From an uncultured Granulosicoccaceae bacterium (GTDB lineage Bacteria; Pseudomonadota; Gammaproteobacteria; CALCKW01), in assembly GCA_937941555.1 (NCBI GenBank), contig CALDHJ010000109.1, positions 1 to 7,993 on the forward strand: 7,993 nucleotides of DNA, read 5' to 3'. The translations under genes and the position numbers were made by a program. Below, in pieces: positions 5,436 through 7,993 of this stretch. A model generated the notes under the pieces. It searched no databases and was not told where the DNA came from. It saw only the letters and a program-made list of their open reading frames with translations. How positions within the stretch are numbered: the stretch's first letter is position 1; every line of letters begins with the position of its first letter.

Positions 5436-6221
5436 GTGACCGACCTCGCAACCCACCACTACATCCTGATCGCACTGACTTTCGTGTGGAGCGGCTTCGT
5501 GCGGTCCGGGCTCGGGTTCGGCGGCGCTGCCCTGGCGTTGCCCTTTCTGCTGGTAATTCACCCCGAGCCGGTGTTGTTTCTGCCGCTGCTTGCGATCCAC
5601 CTGCTGATTTTTTCAGTGTGGATCACGCACGGCCGCCACCTCGTCGCCCGTTGGCGGGGCAGCAGCCAAACGCGCACGGCGTCGAATATCGATTGGCGCT
5701 TCATCCGCTACGCCCTGGCCATCATGATGGTGCCGAAACTGATCGGCATTGTCGGTCTGATCACGCTGCCGGGTGAAACCGTCAGCATCGTGATCTGTGT
5801 GATCATTGCAGCCTACGCGGTCGGTTACATCACCGACAAACCGATTGTCAGCCAACACAAGGCGACCGATATCCTGTTCCTCGCCATCGGCGGCTACGCG
5901 AGCGGCATCTCGCTGATCGGCGCCCCGCTGATCGCGGCGGTCTTCGCCAGCCACGTCGCACGCAGTGCGCTCAGAGACACATTGTTTGTCACCTGGTTTG
6001 TCGTGACCGGCCTCAAAGTCATCGCGCTGATGGCCGCGGGCGTCGACATGCAATGGGTCCACCACCTCTGGCTGCTGCCCTGTGTCACCGTCGGTCACAT
6101 ACTGGGTATGCAGGTTCACGAGTGGTTGCAGACCGGTGACGCTAAACTGTTCAATCGATTCCTCGGTACGGCGTTGCTGCTGGTGAGCAGCGTGGGCATC
6201 GCCACGGCCTGGAACACATGA
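5436..6221 (+). CDS. TauE/SafE (TSUP) family membrane transporter
   Basis: It encodes 261 residues from GTG 5436, the only plausible start codon near the N-terminus; a Shine-Dalgarno is not obvious. The protein is largely hydrophobic, with about seven or eight membrane segments. It shows the two-fold internal repeat of the family: a first signature around GFVRSGLGFGGAALALPFL (20-38) and a second around GGYASGISLIGAPLIAAVF (152-170), both glycine-rich re-entrant or helix-start motifs. TSUP proteins export or import small organosulfur or carboxylate anions such as sulfite, sulfoacetate or thiosulfate. No sulfur-metabolism gene is nearby, so the substrate is unknown. Its length is normal for the family. 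It lies 122 bases after the DUF533 gene, separated by the hairpin, and 65 bases before rapA with no terminator seen between, so readthrough into rapA is possible. A TAAACT hexamer at 5402-5407 could be a -10 element, but no matching -35 was found. Confidence 0.9.
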   Translation: MTDLATHHYILIALTFVWSGFVRSGLGFGGAALALPFLLVIHPEPVLFLPLLAIHLLIFSVWITHGRHLVARWRGSSQTRTASNIDWRFIRYALAIMMVPKLIGIVGLITLPGETVSIVICVIIAAYAVGYITDKPIVSQHKATDILFLAIGGYASGISLIGAPLIAAVFASHVARSALRDTLFVTWFVVTGLKVIALMAAGVDMQWVHHLWLLPCVTVGHILGMQVHEWLQTGDAKLFNRFLGTALLLVSSVGIATAWNT

Positions 6222-6286
6222 TTCGCACCACAACACTCCGCGCGCGCCGCAAGCGTGCACCTTTCCCCGACTAAAGAGACTGAAAC

Positions 6287-7993
6287 TTGAGCAACGCCTT
6301 TCAACCCGGACAACGCTTTCTCAGTGAAGCCGAACCCGAACTCGGCCTCGGGCTTGTCAGCGATGTTGCGCTGCGCCAGGTCGAACTGCTGTTTCCCCTG
6401 CTCGACGAAACACGGCGTTATGTGGTCGACAACGCTCCGCTGTTGCGGCTGCAGCTCAACCCCGGTGACACCGCACAATCGGTTCAGGGCTGGGAGATGC
6501 ATGTCGCCTCGGTCAGTCTGCGGGACAACCTGCTGCTCTACACCGGCACCCGCAGCGATACCGGTGAGACCGCCGAGTTGCCCGAGCAGCTGCTGTCGGC
6601 CCAGTGCAGCCTCAACCAACCGCGCGAGCGTCTGCTGGCAGGCCAAACCGGCCGTAACCGCGACTTCGAGTTGCGCGTGGACAGCCTGCAGCGCCTTGGC
6701 ACTGCGCACCGCTCGCCGCACTACGGACTGCATGGGCCGCGCGTGTCATTGCTGCCGCATCAGCTCTATGTCGCAGACCAGGTCAGCCGCCGCCACCACC
6801 CGCGCGTGCTCCTGGCCGACGAAGTGGGTCTGGGCAAGACCATCGAAGCCGGCTTGATCATCCACCGGCAACTGCTCAGCGGCCGAGCCAGTCGGGTGAT
6901 GATTCTGGTGCCCGACGCCCTGCGGCACCAATGGCTGATCGAGCTTCGCCGGCGATTCAATTTGCGGTTCACACTCGTGACCGAAGAATCGTTCGAACCG
7001 TTCAGCGACGCCCAATTGCTGTTGTGCCCGCTCTCGTTGCTGCTCGAAGACGAGGCGCTGCGCACCGACGCACTCGCCGCCGACTGGGACATGCTCGTCG
7101 TTGACGAGGCCCATCACCTGCACTGGACGCGCGAGCAGTCGAGTCCGGGGTACGACCTCGTCGATACGCTCGCAGCCGCCACACGCAGCGTGCTGCTGCT
7201 GACCGCCACCCCGGAACAATTGGGGCGCGAGGGGCACTTCGCCCGTCTGCGCCTGCTCGACCCCGACCGCTTCCACGACCTCGACGCCCACCTCGACAGC
7301 GAGCAGGCCCATCGCGCCGTCGCCATCGCCGCCGAGCCGTTGTTCCAGCCCGACCTCCCCTTGAGCGACAGCCAGCGCGAGGCGATCGAGCACTATCTGC
7401 AGGACGATGCGAGCCGGGCGCTGTTGGCGCAAGCCCTCGACGACGACACCCGCCGCACCCTGCTCAATCGCCTGATCGACCAACACGGCACTGGCCGAGT
7501 GCTGTTTCGCAACACGCGCGCATCGGTCGGCGGCTTGCCTCGCCGTGCCCTGCAACACCACCCATTGGAAGCAACAGGCGATGACACAACCGTGGCCGAC
7601 GCTCGCCTCGACTGGTTGCTCGCGACCCTTCGTCGCGAAGCGGACAAGCGCTTCCTGCTGATCTGCGCCGAGGACGACACTGCACTCGACATCGCCACCG
7701 AACTGCGGCTTCGCGCTGGCATCGTGGCGTCGGTGTTTCACGGCGGCATGAGCATTCTCGAGTGCGACCGCGCGGCAGCCCACTTCGCCGACGCCGACAG
7801 CGGCTGCCCGATCCTGATCAGCTCCGAGGTTGGCAGCGAGGGGCGCAACTTCCAGTTTGTCAACGAACTGATCCTCTTCGACCTGCCACTCGACCCGGAC
7901 CTGCTGGAACAGCGGATCGGGCGTGTCGATCGCATCGGCCAAGACCGCGACGTGATCGTGCATGTGCCGACCCTCGAGGGCCACGCCGACGCC
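6287..7993 (+). CDS. rapA: RNA polymerase-associated ATPase RapA (HepA), 3' end cut by window edge
   Basis: The frame from TTG 6287 runs open to the last base, giving 569 residues of a protein that is 968 residues in E. coli. In-frame TAA (6272) and TGA (6281) just upstream exclude any earlier start, and similarity to E. coli RapA begins at FQPGQRF (5-11), so TTG is well supported. Visible parts: N-terminal tandem Tudor-like domains (about 1-110), Walker A motif DEVGLGKT (178-185), DEAH box (273-276), motif III LLTATPEQLG (304-313), and the second RecA lobe with FHGGMSI (484-490), SSEVGSEGRNFQF (512-524) and arginine-finger motif EQRIGRVDRIGQ (541-552). RapA is a Swi2/Snf2-type ATPase that binds core RNA polymerase and helps recycle it after termination. 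The segment between the lobes (about 420-441) is roughly 40 residues shorter than in E. coli. The AAAGAG before the TTG is a weak ribosome site. The family call is very firm. Confidence 0.97.
   Translation, partial: MSNAFQPGQRFLSEAEPELGLGLVSDVALRQVELLFPLLDETRRYVVDNAPLLRLQLNPGDTAQSVQGWEMHVASVSLRDNLLLYTGTRSDTGETAELPEQLLSAQCSLNQPRERLLAGQTGRNRDFELRVDSLQRLGTAHRSPHYGLHGPRVSLLPHQLYVADQVSRRHHPRVLLADEVGLGKTIEAGLIIHRQLLSGRASRVMILVPDALRHQWLIELRRRFNLRFTLVTEESFEPFSDAQLLLCPLSLLLEDEALRTDALAADWDMLVVDEAHHLHWTREQSSPGYDLVDTLAAATRSVLLLTATPEQLGREGHFARLRLLDPDRFHDLDAHLDSEQAHRAVAIAAEPLFQPDLPLSDSQREAIEHYLQDDASRALLAQALDDDTRRTLLNRLIDQHGTGRVLFRNTRASVGGLPRRALQHHPLEATGDDTTVADARLDWLLATLRREADKRFLLICAEDDTALDIATELRLRAGIVASVFHGGMSILECDRAAAHFADADSGCPILISSEVGSEGRNFQFVNELILFDLPLDPDLLEQRIGRVDRIGQDRDVIVHVPTLEGHADA

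Noticed and set aside
5613..6260. Minus-strand open frame (215 codons) opposite the transporter gene
   Set aside because: Its composition is polar and without motif; the plus strand encodes a clear multi-pass TSUP protein.
6746..7984. Long minus-strand open frame (412 codons) opposite rapA
   Set aside because: The plus strand here is unmistakably RapA with all helicase motifs; the antisense frame is a high-GC shadow with no recognisable domain.

Overview
The window (7993 bases, high GC) looks like chromosomal DNA of a free-living, probably marine or soil gammaproteobacterium. The clearest taxonomic clue is a rapA (hepA) gene, which is typical of Gammaproteobacteria. A DUF533/TerB-like protein and a nuclear-transport-factor-2-like/SDR gene pair also fit. 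No mobile element, tRNA, rRNA, CRISPR array or phage gene was seen, and base composition gives no obvious sign of recent transfer. Genus cannot be given from the sequence alone.

Region 1 (1-968, minus strand): a two-gene operon, a SnoaL/NTF2-like protein followed by a short-chain dehydrogenase that runs off the left edge. The two genes overlap by four bases. The pair resembles the start of a lipid-modification/photo-oxidative-stress cluster that in other proteobacteria is controlled by an ECF sigma factor and ChrR. Region 2 (1011-3003): a two-component system in an unusual layout. The sensor kinase is on the plus strand, divergent from the NTF2 gene with only 42 bases between starts. Its OmpR-type response regulator is on the minus strand, so the partner genes converge and overlap by 35 bases at their 3' ends.

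Region 3 (3069-4106): a very strong, nearly symmetric hairpin terminator and the minus-strand DHH/DHHA1 phosphoesterase gene it ends. Region 4 (4107-4425): a 319-base divergent intergenic region with no convincing gene; it holds an AT-rich inverted repeat and the ribosome binding sites for both flanking genes. Region 5 (4426-6221): on the plus strand, a DUF533 protein with a long glycine-rich repeat segment and a TauE/SafE-type (TSUP) membrane transporter. Region 6 (6287-end): rapA, the RNA polymerase recycling ATPase, starting at TTG and cut by the right edge; 569 residues are visible.

Functionally, the kinase and regulator form one signalling unit that may or may not control the adjacent NTF2-SDR operon. 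The other genes are housekeeping or poorly characterised and do not obviously form one pathway. I do not see a clearly new defence or mobile system. The points most worth following are the convergent overlapping kinase/regulator pair, its junction with the NTF2-SDR operon, the glycine-rich DUF533 protein, and a RapA that lacks a segment between its helicase lobes.
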